DNA of 54,012 bases from Betaproteobacteria bacterium (GTDB taxonomy: Bacteria > Pseudomonadota > Gammaproteobacteria > Burkholderiales > JAHFQX01): positions 1-54,012 of the forward strand of contig JAHFQX010000002.1 of the NCBI GenBank assembly GCA_023259135.1, written 5' to 3'. Positions 27,828 to 39,561 of this stretch are shown here, piece after piece. Numbering within the stretch: the first letter of the stretch is position 1; every line of letters begins with the position of its first letter. Made by a program: the position numbers and the translations under genes. Below the pieces are notes generated by a model. The model ran no database searches. It was not told the origin of the DNA and was given only the letters and a program-made list of their open reading frames with translations.

Positions 27828-28982
27828 ATGATTTCCGATCCCGAGACTTTTTCCTTGCTTCACGACAGCATCGCCCGCTTCGTCCGGGAGCGGCTGATCC
27901 CCGCCGAAAACCGGGTCGCCGAGGAAGATGCCGTGCCCGCCGAGCTGGTCGGGGAGATGCGGGCCCTGGGGCTGTTCGGGTTGTCCGTCCCGCGGCAATA
28001 CGGCGGCCTGGAGTTGACGCTGGAAGAGACCTTGTTGCTGGTGGCCACGCTATGCCAGGCGTCCCCGGCATTCCGCTCGCTCATCGCCACCAATGTCGGG
28101 GTAGGCTCCCAGACCCTCCTCATGGGCGGCACCGAGGTCCAGAAGCAACGCTATCTGCCGTCTATCGCCTCGGGGGAGATGATCGTGTCCTTTTGCCTCA
28201 CCGAGCCGGAGGCCGGTTCCGACGCCGCCTCGCTACGCACCCGCGCCGTCCGGGACGGGGATGCCTATGTCTTGAACGGCGCCAAGCGCTTCATCACCAA
28301 CGCGCCGCAGGCCGGACTGTTCACGGTCATGGCCCGCACCGATCCGGCGCGCAAAGGCGCCGACGGCATTTCGGCGTTTTTGGTGGAGGCGGGAACGCCG
28401 GGCCTGTCGCTGGGCGCCCCCATGAAAAAGATGGGGCAACAGGGAGCCCATATTTGCGATGTGATGTTCGACGACTGCAGGGTTCCCAAGGAAAATTTGC
28501 TGGGAGAGCGGGAGGGAGCGGGCTTCAAGACCGCCATGCAGGTCCTGGACAAGGGCCGCTTGCATGTCGCCGCCGTGTCCATCGGCATCGCCGAGCGGGC
28601 CTTGCAAGAGGGGCTGCGCTACGCCGCCCAACGCAAACAGTTCGGCCGCCCCATCGGGGAATTTCAGTTGGTGCAGGCCATGCTGGCGGACAGCCGGGCC
28701 GATATTTATGCGGCCCGCTGCATGACCCTGGACGCCGCAAGACGGCGCGACCTCGGCGAGGAAATCACCTTGGAGGCCTCCTGCTGCAAGCTATTCGCTT
28801 CGGAAATGTGCGGCCGGGTGGTGGACCGGGTGGTGCAGATCCACGGCGGCGCGGGCTACGTGGCCGGTCACGCGGCGGAGCGCTTGTACCGCGACGCCCG
28901 CATTCTGCGCATCTACGAGGGCACCTCGGAGGTGCAGCGCCTGATCATCGCCCGGGAACTGGCGCGGCGCCATCCCGGCTGA
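27828..28982 (+). CDS. Acyl-CoA dehydrogenase (canonical active site)
   Basis: This FAD enzyme oxidises acyl-CoA to the 2-enoyl-CoA and delivers electrons to ETF. The 384-residue protein has the FAD/substrate signature FCLTEPEAGSDAASL near 120, the mid-domain FDDCRVPKENLLG, and QIHGGAGY before the catalytic segment. The catalytic base is Glu364 in IYEGTSEVQ, the usual short-/medium-chain position. Substrate chain length cannot be read reliably. It is convergent with a second dehydrogenase (11 bp between stops), and ETF-QO is encoded at 11267-12928. Confidence 0.93.
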   Translation: MISDPETFSLLHDSIARFVRERLIPAENRVAEEDAVPAELVGEMRALGLFGLSVPRQYGGLELTLEETLLLVATLCQASPAFRSLIATNVGVGSQTLLMGGTEVQKQRYLPSIASGEMIVSFCLTEPEAGSDAASLRTRAVRDGDAYVLNGAKRFITNAPQAGLFTVMARTDPARKGADGISAFLVEAGTPGLSLGAPMKKMGQQGAHICDVMFDDCRVPKENLLGEREGAGFKTAMQVLDKGRLHVAAVSIGIAERALQEGLRYAAQRKQFGRPIGEFQLVQAMLADSRADIYAARCMTLDAARRRDLGEEITLEASCCKLFASEMCGRVVDRVVQIHGGAGYVAGHAAERLYRDARILRIYEGTSEVQRLIIARELARRHPG

Positions 28983-28993
28983 AGAAGTCTTTC

Positions 28994-30175
28994 TTAGCCC
29001 TTGCGACGGTCAAAGCCGCGGCCGTAGGCCATGGCGGCGATGGTGTTGCGCAAAATCTCCAGGGTTCCGGCGGCATAGGCGAAATTCCGCGCGTCCCGGG
29101 ACATCCGTTCCAAGGGGGCCAGCCGCGTGTAGCCGTAATGGCCGCAGATTTGCATGGCCTCGTTGGTGACCCGCTGCACCATCTCGTTGGCGAACAGCTT
29201 GGCCATGGCGGTTTCGAAGGGATCCGGGCAGCCGCTTGCATTGACGTTGCAGGCGGCCCGGTAGGCCATGAGCCGGGCGGCCTGGAGCTGGGTCGCCATG
29301 TCGGCGATCTTCCACTGGATTCCCTGGAATTCCATGATGGGGCGGCCGAATTGCTGGCGCTGTTCTGAATGGGCCTTGGCGAAATCCAGGGCGCCCTGGG
29401 CGATGCCCACCGACATGGCGGCGCTGCCGACGCGCTCGGTGCCGAAGCAGCTCATCAGCTTCTTGAAGCCTTCGCTATTCTCCGGGTCGCCCAAAACGAA
29501 GATATTTTCCTTGGGGACGCGGCAGTTGTCGAAAAACAATTCCGCTTCCCCGATTCCCCGCGTCCCCATCTTGGGAGCCGGCTTGCCGGATTCAAAACCC
29601 GGAGTGCCCCGTTCGACGATGACCGCGCCGATCCCCTTGGCCCCCTGGGAGCGGCCGAAGCGGACGAAGACCAGCACGTGGGAGATCACATGCCCGGCGG
29701 TGGTGAAGCATTTGGAACCGTTGAGCACCACCTGATCCCCCTCCAGGGTCGCGATGGTTTTGAGATCGGTCACCGCGGAACCGGCGTGGGGCTCGCTGAT
29801 GCTGATGCCGAAAAAAATCTCCCCCCGGGCCAGCTTGGGAAGAAACCGCCGCTTTTGCTGTTCCGTGCCGATGGCGGCGATGTGGCCGGCGGGGCCGTGG
29901 AGATAGAGCTGGCAGACGAGGGCGGTATTGAGATCCACCCGGGCCAATTCCTCGACGCAAATCGCCCCTTGGATGAGCGGCGCGCCGAGACCGCCGTATT
30001 GTTCCGGGATCAGCAGGCCGAAATAGCCCAGTTCGGCCAGCTTGTCCTTGTTCTCGGCGGGGAACTCCTCCCGTTCGTCCCAGTACGCTGCCTTGTCCTT
30101 GAACGCCCGCTCCGCGGTGCGCCGCACTTCCTGGCGAAAAGCCTCGAGTTCGGGAGTAACTTCGAACGGGCCCAT
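28994..30175 (-). CDS. Acyl-CoA dehydrogenase with displaced catalytic Glu
   Basis: The 393-residue product belongs to the acyl-CoA dehydrogenase family. Features are GISISEPHAGSAVTDL near 122, FFDNCRVPKENIF near 214 and RQQFGRPIMEFQ near 273. In the canonical catalytic segment the sequence is AYAAGTLEI, so the Glu before GT is Ala369. A Glu247 in FGTERVGSAAM instead falls where isovaleryl-CoA and long-chain enzymes carry their base. This suggests a branched or otherwise distinct substrate. AGGAGGAG lies about 7 bp before ATG 30175, fixing the start. No obvious operon partner. Confidence 0.88.
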   Translation of the reverse strand: MGPFEVTPELEAFRQEVRRTAERAFKDKAAYWDEREEFPAENKDKLAELGYFGLLIPEQYGGLGAPLIQGAICVEELARVDLNTALVCQLYLHGPAGHIAAIGTEQQKRRFLPKLARGEIFFGISISEPHAGSAVTDLKTIATLEGDQVVLNGSKCFTTAGHVISHVLVFVRFGRSQGAKGIGAVIVERGTPGFESGKPAPKMGTRGIGEAELFFDNCRVPKENIFVLGDPENSEGFKKLMSCFGTERVGSAAMSVGIAQGALDFAKAHSEQRQQFGRPIMEFQGIQWKIADMATQLQAARLMAYRAACNVNASGCPDPFETAMAKLFANEMVQRVTNEAMQICGHYGYTRLAPLERMSRDARNFAYAAGTLEILRNTIAAMAYGRGFDRRKG

Positions 30176-30243
30176 GAAAAATCTCCTCCTGGAAAGATGT
30201 CGTCGTCGGAATGAATTTCGGGCGGCCCGCACCGGGAGCTCAT

Positions 30244-31206
30244 TCAGTAAATCGCCACCACTCCGCGGATGCCCATGGCGTCGGCGATGCCCTGGGCGGC
30301 GCCGCGGGCCGCGTCGGGGGTGGGATAGGGCCCGGCCTGCACCCGGTACAAGCCGTCTCGGGAATGAATGCGCAGCCCTTCGGCGAAGCCGCTGAGCTGG
30401 GCTCGCAATTTCTCCAGGAAATTTTCCGCGTTGCCCTTGGCTCCGAAGGCGCCGAGTTGCAAGAATACCCCGCCGGCCTCGGCGCTGGCGAGCAGGGCGG
30501 CTTCCGGCGGCCGGGGCGGCGGGGCCGGTTGCTGGGCGGCGGCGGTCAAGACGGCGGGTTCGGAGGGGAAACCGGGGATGAGGCTCTCTACTTCCACCCA
30601 GGCGCTGCCGCCGCCCAGCACGCCCAGCTTGTAGGCGGCGGTGTAGGAAAGATCGATGAGCCGGTCGGAGCGGAACGGTCCCCGGTCGTTGATGCGCACC
30701 ACCGCCGATTTGCCGTTCTTGACGTTGGTGACCCGGGCATAGCTGGGGATGGGCAAGGTGGTGTGGGCGGCGGTCATGGCGTACATGTCGTACACCTCTC
30801 CCGAGGAAGTTTTCTGCCCATGGTAGCGGCGGCCATACCAGGAGGCGATGCCCTTGGCCCGGTAGGGGACCAGTTGGGTGCTCGGAACGTAGCGTTGGCC
30901 GAAGACTTCGTAGGGCCGGTTAGCGGCGGCCCGCAGGGGGTCGCGACGGGGCTGGGCGTCGGGAATCGCGTCCAGGTTGGCGGGCGGATTGTCTCCGGGG
31001 CCGTCGTCCAGGTAGTAGCCGCCGCCCCGCTGGGCGGGAGCCCGGGCAGCGGGCGGAGCGGCGGATTCGGGGCCGCGGGCCACCGGCCCGTCGGTCTTGG
31101 GGACGGTGCCGCAGCCGCCGGCCAGCAGCAAAATCGCTAGGCTCAGGCCCCAGCCCGCCCCCCTGGCAAGGGGGTGATGGAGGCGAGTCGCCGCTGCGCC
31201 GTTCAT
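30244..31206 (-). CDS. rlpA: RlpA, septal-ring lytic transglycosylase lipoprotein
   Basis: RlpA cleaves stem-less glycan strands at the septum. The 320-residue product is a lipoprotein: a hydrophobic segment followed by lipobox LAGGC with Cys32. A low-complexity linker precedes the double-psi beta-barrel domain (ASWYGRRYHGQKTSSGE to INDRGPFRSDRLIDLS, about 115-205). The C-terminal SPOR domain (about 245-320, VFLQLGAFGAKGNAE) binds denuded peptidoglycan. The catalytic Asp lies in NDRGPF. It is the last gene of the mre/mrd operon, abutting mrdB. Confidence 0.94.
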   Translation of the reverse strand: MNGAAATRLHHPLARGAGWGLSLAILLLAGGCGTVPKTDGPVARGPESAAPPAARAPAQRGGGYYLDDGPGDNPPANLDAIPDAQPRRDPLRAAANRPYEVFGQRYVPSTQLVPYRAKGIASWYGRRYHGQKTSSGEVYDMYAMTAAHTTLPIPSYARVTNVKNGKSAVVRINDRGPFRSDRLIDLSYTAAYKLGVLGGGSAWVEVESLIPGFPSEPAVLTAAAQQPAPPPRPPEAALLASAEAGGVFLQLGAFGAKGNAENFLEKLRAQLSGFAEGLRIHSRDGLYRVQAGPYPTPDAARGAAQGIADAMGIRGVVAIY

Positions 31207-32322
31207 TTAGGTTCTCACCAAGCGCTTGTGGGTCTCGACGTTCATCAAAATACCAAACACCAAACAGATTGTCACCAAGGAGGTTCCGCCATAGCTGAGC
31301 AATGGCAGCGGAACCCCGACCACCGGCAGAATCCCGCTCACCATCCCCAGGTTGACGAAGGCATAGGTGAAGAAAGTCAGCGTCAGGGAGCCGGCCAGCA
31401 GTCGCGTGAACAGCGTCGGCGCTCGCAAGGCGATGGCCAGGCCGCGGCCGATCACCAACAGGAACAGCGCCAGCAGCAGCAGACTGCCCAGCAGGCCGAA
31501 TTCTTCCGCAAAGACCGCGAAGATGAAATCGGTGGAACGCTCCGGCAAGAAATCCAAATGGGTCTGGGTGCCGCGCAGCCAACCCTTGCCGAACCACCCT
31601 CCCGAACCCACGGCGATGGTGGATTGAATGATGTGATATCCGGCTCCGAGAGGATCTTGGGTGGGGTCCAGCAAGGTGAGGATGCGTTGCCGCTGGTAGT
31701 CGTGCAGCGCCGACCACAGCAAGGGCGCCGCCGCCGCCATGGCCCCCGCCAAGCCCGCCAGGATGCGCCAGCCGATCCCGGCCAGAAACAGCGTGTAGAA
31801 CCCGGCGGCACTGACCAGCAGCGCCGTGCCCAGGTCCGGTTGGCGGACGATGAGGCCCACCGGGACCAGCAGCAACAGCGCCGCCACGGCAAAATTTTTC
31901 AGGCGCAGCGCGGCTTCGTGGCGATCCAGATACCAGGCTAGCATCAGCGGCACGGCGATTTTCATCAACTCCGAGGGTTGAATGCGGGTCACGCCGATAT
32001 GCAGCCAGCGACGGGCGCCGTTGGACACCTCGCCGAACAAGGCGACGGCCAGCAACAGCGCAAGCCCAATGGCGTAGGCCGGCAGGGCGATGCGTTTCAA
32101 ATGCTGCTGGGGCAGATTGGCCATGGCCCACATCGCGGCCAGCGCCACCAGAATGTTGGCGGCTTGGCCTCTCACTCGGAACAGGTCGCCCCCGGAGGCG
32201 CTGTAGAGCACGAACAGCCCCAGCAGCAGCAGCATTCCGCCGTATCCCAACAGCGGGCCGTCCACGTGGCCGACCAGGAATCGCCGTAGTTGCCGCAGCC
32301 AGATTCTTCGGTTTTCGATCAT
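31207..32322 (-). CDS. mrdB: RodA (MrdB), SEDS peptidoglycan polymerase
   Basis: RodA is the glycosyltransferase of the elongasome. The 371-residue polytopic protein has about ten membrane segments. SEDS motifs include GARRWLHIG, QPSELMKIA, RQPDLGTALL (with the conserved catalytic Asp) and the C-terminal PVVGVPLPLLSYGGTS. ATG 32322 is used; the frame upstream lies within the PBP2 gene. It directly follows mrdA, its transpeptidase partner. Confidence 0.96.
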   Translation of the reverse strand: MIENRRIWLRQLRRFLVGHVDGPLLGYGGMLLLLGLFVLYSASGGDLFRVRGQAANILVALAAMWAMANLPQQHLKRIALPAYAIGLALLLAVALFGEVSNGARRWLHIGVTRIQPSELMKIAVPLMLAWYLDRHEAALRLKNFAVAALLLLVPVGLIVRQPDLGTALLVSAAGFYTLFLAGIGWRILAGLAGAMAAAAPLLWSALHDYQRQRILTLLDPTQDPLGAGYHIIQSTIAVGSGGWFGKGWLRGTQTHLDFLPERSTDFIFAVFAEEFGLLGSLLLLALFLLVIGRGLAIALRAPTLFTRLLAGSLTLTFFTYAFVNLGMVSGILPVVGVPLPLLSYGGTSLVTICLVFGILMNVETHKRLVRT

Positions 32323-32344
32323 CGAACTTGCCCGGAGGGCTCCC

Positions 32345-34240
32345 TCAGTCCCCGCTATTTTCGTCCTCGGCGGCCTCCGGAGCGCTCGCCCCCGCCCGCT
32401 TGCCCAGCAAATAATAATCCAATACCCGGCGGGCCACAGGGGCAGCCGCCGAGCCGCCGTGGCCGCCGTTTTCCACCAATACCGCCAGCGCGATCGTCGG
32501 GCGATCCGCCGGGGCATAGGCGGTGAACCAGGCATGGTCCCGGTACCGCTCGCGGACGCGGCTTTCGACGTACTTTTCCCCCTTCATGCCGATGACCTGG
32601 GCTGTCCCGGTCTTTCCGGCAAAGGCGTAAGGCGCGCCGGCCGCGGCCTGGGCGGCGGTGCCGCCGGGCCGGGTGACGTCGGCCAAGGCCGCTTTGACCC
32701 GCGCCAGATGATCCGGATTCCATTCGGACTCCACGCGCTCGCTGGGCACCGGCCTGAGCCGCCCTCCCTGGCTGTCTTGGATCGTCCGCACCAAGCGGGG
32801 CCGAAAGCCGGCGCCGTCGCCGGCCAACAGGGCCGTGGCCTGGGCCAACTGCAACGGCGTGACCAGGTTGTAGCCCTGGCCGATGCCCACCGAAATGGTA
32901 TCGCCCGCGTACCATTTTTGCTTGAAGCGGCGCTGCTTCCATTCCTGGGAGGGCAGCACTCCGACGGCTTCGCCTTCCAGGTCGATGCCGCTTTTGGCGC
33001 CGAACCCAAAGCGGCCGATAAAACGGTGGATGGCGTCGATTCCCAGGTCGTTGGCCAGGGTGTAGTAATAGGTGTCGCAGGACACCACCAAGGAACGATG
33101 CAGGTCCACCGCGCCGTGGCCGCCTTCCTTCCAATCGCGGTAGCGATGGCCTCCGGCTCCCAGGACATAAAAGCCGGGATCGTGGATGGCGGCTTCGGGA
33201 GTGCGCTTGCCCGAGGCCAGCCCGGCCAGCGCCATGAAGGGCTTGAAGGTGGAGCCGGGTGGGTATTGGCCTTGCAGAGCCCGATTGGTGAGGGGGTGGT
33301 CGGGAGAATTGTTGAGAGCGTCCCAGGATTGCGGATCGATGCCGTCGACGAACAGGTTAGGGTCGAAGCCGGGCTTGCTGACGAAAGCCAATACGCCGCC
33401 GGTGACCGGATCGATGGCCACCAAGGCCCCCCGACGTTCGCCGAAGGCCTGTTCAACCACTTGCTGCAGGCGGATGTCCAAGGACAACAGCAGATTGTTG
33501 CCCGACACCGGCGAGGTGCGGTTGAGAATCCGGACCGCCCGGCCCCCGGCGTCGATTTCCACCTCTTGAAAGCCGGTGGTGCCGTGGAGTTCTTTTTCGT
33601 AGCGTTGCTCCAGGCCGGTTTTCCCTATGTGATCGGTGCCCCGGTAATTGGCCTTGTCTCCCCGGGCCTCCAAATCCTCCAGATCCTTGTCGTTGATCCG
33701 GCCGATGTAGCCCACCACATGGGCGGTGGCGGCTCCCAAGGGGTAGTGGCGAAACAGCCGGGCGTTGATCGAAGCCCCGGGAAAGCGGTAACGATGGGCG
33801 GCAAAGCGGGCCAGCTCGACATCGTTGAGCCGGGTGCGGATGGGCAGGCTCTCGAAATTCTTGCTCTCGTCCAGAAGCTTCTTGAAGCGCTTGCGGTCCT
33901 TGGGGCTGATGTCCACCACCTCGGCCAGCCCGTTGATGAGTTCCTCCAAGTTCCCCGCCTTGCCGGGTGTGATCTCCAGGGTGTAGGCCGAATAATTGTG
34001 GGCCAGGGTCTGCCCGTTGCGATCCAGGATGAGCCCCCGATTGGGGACGATGGGGACGACGGCGATGCGATTGTTCTCGGCCAGGGTGCGATAGTGCTCG
34101 TGGCGGACCACCTGCAAATAAAAAAACCGCAGCGCCAGCATGGCGAAAAGCAACAGCACCCCCCCCCCGGCCAGCGCCAGCCGGCGGCGGAATCCCTGCT
34201 GCTCCTTTTTGGGGTCCTTGAGTTCCGCCCGGGGCGTCAT
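32345..34240 (-). CDS. mrdA: Penicillin-binding protein 2 (MrdA)
   Basis: PBP2 is the elongation-specific transpeptidase. The product is 631 aa with one N-terminal membrane anchor (about 20-43) and a non-catalytic dimerisation domain (VPNRGLILDRNG near 65). The transpeptidase domain has nucleophile Ser330 in STFK, SxN-equivalent SCD at 387-389 and KTG at 543-545. All motifs are intact. It overlaps mreD by 4 bp (ATGA). Together with RodA it forms the rod-synthesis pair driven by MreBCD. Confidence 0.96.
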   Translation of the reverse strand: MTPRAELKDPKKEQQGFRRRLALAGGGVLLLFAMLALRFFYLQVVRHEHYRTLAENNRIAVVPIVPNRGLILDRNGQTLAHNYSAYTLEITPGKAGNLEELINGLAEVVDISPKDRKRFKKLLDESKNFESLPIRTRLNDVELARFAAHRYRFPGASINARLFRHYPLGAATAHVVGYIGRINDKDLEDLEARGDKANYRGTDHIGKTGLEQRYEKELHGTTGFQEVEIDAGGRAVRILNRTSPVSGNNLLLSLDIRLQQVVEQAFGERRGALVAIDPVTGGVLAFVSKPGFDPNLFVDGIDPQSWDALNNSPDHPLTNRALQGQYPPGSTFKPFMALAGLASGKRTPEAAIHDPGFYVLGAGGHRYRDWKEGGHGAVDLHRSLVVSCDTYYYTLANDLGIDAIHRFIGRFGFGAKSGIDLEGEAVGVLPSQEWKQRRFKQKWYAGDTISVGIGQGYNLVTPLQLAQATALLAGDGAGFRPRLVRTIQDSQGGRLRPVPSERVESEWNPDHLARVKAALADVTRPGGTAAQAAAGAPYAFAGKTGTAQVIGMKGEKYVESRVRERYRDHAWFTAYAPADRPTIALAVLVENGGHGGSAAAPVARRVLDYYLLGKRAGASAPEAAEDENSGD

Positions 34241-34758
34241 GCTTGGTCGGGGTCCCGCCGCGGGCGTTGCGGCATCCGCAATATCGCGACCAGGGGCGGC
34301 CACAGCGCCGCGCCGATGAAGCTTCCGGAGAACCATCCCCAGCCGGGGAAGGTGCCGTCCGAGGCCAAGGCCACCAGCAGCACGATGCCCTGCCCCCCCA
34401 GCAGAACCGGCAGGGCATGGAGCATTTGCTGGCCCATGCCGAACATCAGGATGCGGCGCTGCAAAATCATCCCGGCGAAAGTGATGGCGCCATACGCCAG
34501 GGCGTGCTGTCCCAACAGCGCGCCGTCGGCCGCATCCATCAACAGCCCCAGCCCCCAGGCCATGCCGAAGCCGATGGAGCGGGGTTGATACACGCACCAG
34601 TACAGCACGGCCAAGGCCACGAAATCGGGGCGCAGCAGCAAGGCCGTTCCCTGCCAGGGCAGCAGGTTGATGGCCAGCGCCGCGGCGAGGCTGAAGTAGA
34701 CGACGCCCCACCCGGCCGGTCGCAGGATTTCCTGGCGAGGAGCCACCCGCTGTTGCAT
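34237..34758 (-). CDS. mreD: MreD, rod-shape membrane protein
   Basis: MreD is an integral membrane component of the elongasome. The 173-residue product has about five hydrophobic segments and the family element RPDFVALAVLYWCVYQPR with the Gly-rich GFGMAWGLGLLMDA behind it. It shares its first base with the mreC stop region and overlaps mrdA by 4 bp, so the three are translationally linked. Confidence 0.93.
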   Translation of the reverse strand: MQQRVAPRQEILRPAGWGVVYFSLAAALAINLLPWQGTALLLRPDFVALAVLYWCVYQPRSIGFGMAWGLGLLMDAADGALLGQHALAYGAITFAGMILQRRILMFGMGQQMLHALPVLLGGQGIVLLVALASDGTFPGWGWFSGSFIGAALWPPLVAILRMPQRPRRDPDQA

Positions 34759-35648
34759 CAGTTTTTCTTCCTTTTCGCCGGAGTTTCCGCGGAGTCCGCG
34801 GGGACGGGGGGGCGCTCCGGCTTGCCGGTCAGCACCAGCAATTGGGTATGGCGGTTGACTCCGGCGCTGGGAATGCAGGTGATCTTGGCGAAGGCATAGG
34901 CGGCATTGCGCTCCACGTTGGACACGGTGGCCACCGGCAGCCCCGGCGGATAGACGCCGTCGATCCCCGAGGTCACCAGGGTGTCGCCGGTGCGGATATC
35001 GGTGCTGATGGGAGTGAAGGGCAAATCCAGGGTGTCATCCCGCCCGGCGCCGAACACAATGCCCCGCGCTCCGCTACGGGCGACTTGCACCGGAACGGCT
35101 TGCTCCTTGTCGGTAATCAAGGTGACTTCCGCCACCCAGGGCAGCACCCGGGTCACCTGTCCCACCAGCCCTTTGTCGTCGGCCACCGGCTGGCCGGGTT
35201 CCAGGCCGTGGCGGCTGCCCTTGTCGATCACCACCCGGCGATTGAAGGGATTGCGGCCGGCGTAGAGGATTTCGGCGAGCGCCGTCGGATGCCGGTAGCG
35301 TTGCCGGGCCTCCGCCAACCGGCGCAAATGGGCGTTTTCCTCGGCCAGCGCGGCATAGTCCAATTGCAAGGCGGCTTGGGCGAGGTTTTCTTCCTTGAGG
35401 CGGGCATTCTCCCGTTGCAGCCCGGCTTGGGTCACGAAAAAACCCGTGATCCGATCCCACGCCAGCAAGGGCGCCAGGGCGGCCTGCTGGAGCGGATAGA
35501 GCACGATGCCCAAGATCTGGCGCACCGACGTCATATAGCCGAAGCGGGCATCCCCGGCCAACAGCGCAAAGGATAAGGCGGAAAACAGCAGGAAGCGGGA
35601 GAGGGGGGAAGGCCCGCGCTTGAAAAAAGGAGGGGTTTCTGACCCCAT
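34758..35648 (-). CDS. mreC: MreC, rod-shape-determining periplasmic protein
   Basis: MreC is a bitopic protein that links MreB to PBP2 in the periplasm. The 296-residue product has an N-terminal membrane segment (about 17-35), a coiled coil (about 75-115, rich in Glu/Leu) and a beta-barrel-type core. The family element VVIDKGSRHGLEPGQPV leads into that core, with LVTSGIDGVYPPGLPV near the end. The tail is Pro/Lys-rich. It is 81 bp downstream of mreB; a short GGGCT/AGCCC hairpin in that gap may adjust relative expression. Confidence 0.95.
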   Translation of the reverse strand: MGSETPPFFKRGPSPLSRFLLFSALSFALLAGDARFGYMTSVRQILGIVLYPLQQAALAPLLAWDRITGFFVTQAGLQRENARLKEENLAQAALQLDYAALAEENAHLRRLAEARQRYRHPTALAEILYAGRNPFNRRVVIDKGSRHGLEPGQPVADDKGLVGQVTRVLPWVAEVTLITDKEQAVPVQVARSGARGIVFGAGRDDTLDLPFTPISTDIRTGDTLVTSGIDGVYPPGLPVATVSNVERNAAYAFAKITCIPSAGVNRHTQLLVLTGKPERPPVPADSAETPAKRKKN

Positions 35649-35729
35649 CCTCAGCGCTTATGAATAAAGCGACCGGGCCGCATCTCAAACCGACCCCGGC
35701 GCAGGGCTAGATTATTTACGGATAAGCCC

Positions 35730-36855
<1,126 letters not shown>

Positions 36856-37146
36856 ATGCCCTCCTTGGATTTACAAGACGTTCGGCGCATTGCCCAACTG
36901 GCCCGGATACGCATCGGCGACGATGAGGCGCGGACCGTGCGGGAGCAACTGAACGGAATTTTCGCCCTCATCGAGGAAATGGGGGCGGTGGATACCTCCG
37001 GGGTCACCCCCATGGCCCATGCCCAGGACGTGGTGCAACGGCTGCGGGACGATGCCGTGAGCGAAGCCGATCAGCGGGAGCTGTTCCAGAGCCTCGCCCC
37101 CCAGGTGGAAGCCGGCCTGTACCTGGTGCCCAAGGTCATCGAATAA
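36856..37146 (+). CDS. gatC: Asp/Glu-tRNA amidotransferase subunit C
   Basis: GatC wraps GatA and GatB in the complex that converts misacylated Glu-tRNA-Gln or Asp-tRNA-Asn. The 96-residue product opens [18 protein letters not shown], the standard family start, which fixes ATG 36856. Further hallmarks are [22 protein letters not shown] and a conserved C-terminal LVPKVIE. It is the first gene of gatC-gatA-(insert)-gatB. Confidence 0.95.
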   Translation: MPSLDLQDVRRIAQLARIRIGDDEARTVREQLNGIFALIEEMGAVDTSGVTPMAHAQDVVQRLRDDAVSEADQRELFQSLAPQVEAGLYLVPKVIE

Positions 37147-37195
37147 TCCACCGGGGTTCGCGCCGGTTGCCCCATCCACCCGTTTTGCCTCATTC

Positions 37196-38650
<1,455 letters not shown>

Positions 38651-38685
38651 TCTGCGGCGATCTTATCCGCTTCCTGTACTGGCCA

Positions 38686-39561
38686 ATGAAGCTCGAAGCT
38701 GTTCCCCTGCCGGATCGGCAACCGTTGCGCGAATCCACCCTTTACCAGGGAGACGCACACCGGATCCTGGGCCGGCTGCCCACCCAGTCCGTTCAGTGCG
38801 TGGTAACGTCTCCGCCCTACTGGGGCTTGCGCAATTATGGCATTGAAGGCCAGATTGGCCTGGAAGAGACCCAGCCTCAGTTCCTCAACCGTTTGGTAGC
38901 CGTCTTCGCCGAAGTCAGGCGGGTGTTGAAGGACGATGGCGTACTCTGGCTGAATATCGGGGACGGCTATACCAGCGGCAACCGGGGGTATCGCGCGCCG
39001 GACAAGAAAAATCCGGCCCGCGCCATGGACGTGCGGCCAGACACCCCGGAAGGGCTGAAGCCGAAAGACCTGCTGGGAATTCCCTGGCGGCTGGCCTTTG
39101 CGTTGCAGGAAGACGGCTGGTATTTACGCAGCGATATTGTCTGGCATAAGCCAAACGCCATGCCCGAAAGCGTCAAGGATCGCGTAAGCCGCAGCCATGA
39201 ATACCTGTTCATGTTGACCAAGTCCGAGCGCTATTACTACGACTATCAGGCGGTACGGGAACCGGCGGCCAACGGCGCCTGGCGCAATCGCCGGAGCGTG
39301 TGGAGCATCCACACCCAGGCTACCGACCACGCCCACTATGCGGTGTTTCCTCCCGCGCTGATCGAGCCCTGTATTCTCGGCTCGACTCGCGTGGGCGATT
39401 TCGTGCTGGATCCGTTTTTTGGTTCCGGGACCGTTGGGCTGGTCTGTCAGAAACTCGACCGCCGTTTCATAGGGATCGAACTTAATCCGGAGTATGCCGA
39501 GCTGGCCGTCAAGCGGCTGGAAACCTTGCTGCACAAGGTAGTGCACGTGGTGGCGGCCTGA
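38686..39561 (+). CDS. Type II DNA methyltransferase, likely N4-cytosine (XcyI/XmaI-like)
   Basis: This is a 291-residue beta-class DNA methyltransferase. The catalytic motif IV TSPPYWGLR has SPPY at 42-45, the form associated with N4-cytosine (and some N6-adenine) methylation. Motif I, the AdoMet site, follows late as DPFFGSGT at 242-249, giving the beta-class order IV-TRD-I. Motif X-like FIGIELNPEY comes right after. Length and layout resemble M.XcyI-type enzymes that protect CCCGGG; the specificity is inferred from the adjoining nuclease. The stop overlaps the nuclease start by one base (TGATG). The pair is a guest between gatA and gatB. Confidence 0.88.
   Translation: MKLEAVPLPDRQPLRESTLYQGDAHRILGRLPTQSVQCVVTSPPYWGLRNYGIEGQIGLEETQPQFLNRLVAVFAEVRRVLKDDGVLWLNIGDGYTSGNRGYRAPDKKNPARAMDVRPDTPEGLKPKDLLGIPWRLAFALQEDGWYLRSDIVWHKPNAMPESVKDRVSRSHEYLFMLTKSERYYYDYQAVREPAANGAWRNRRSVWSIHTQATDHAHYAVFPPALIEPCILGSTRVGDFVLDPFFGSGTVGLVCQKLDRRFIGIELNPEYAELAVKRLETLLHKVVHVVAA

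Noticed and set aside
32459-34588. A 700-codon open frame on the plus strand across mrdA
   Set aside because: It is antisense to the fully conserved PBP2 gene with all catalytic motifs. High GC keeps reverse frames open.
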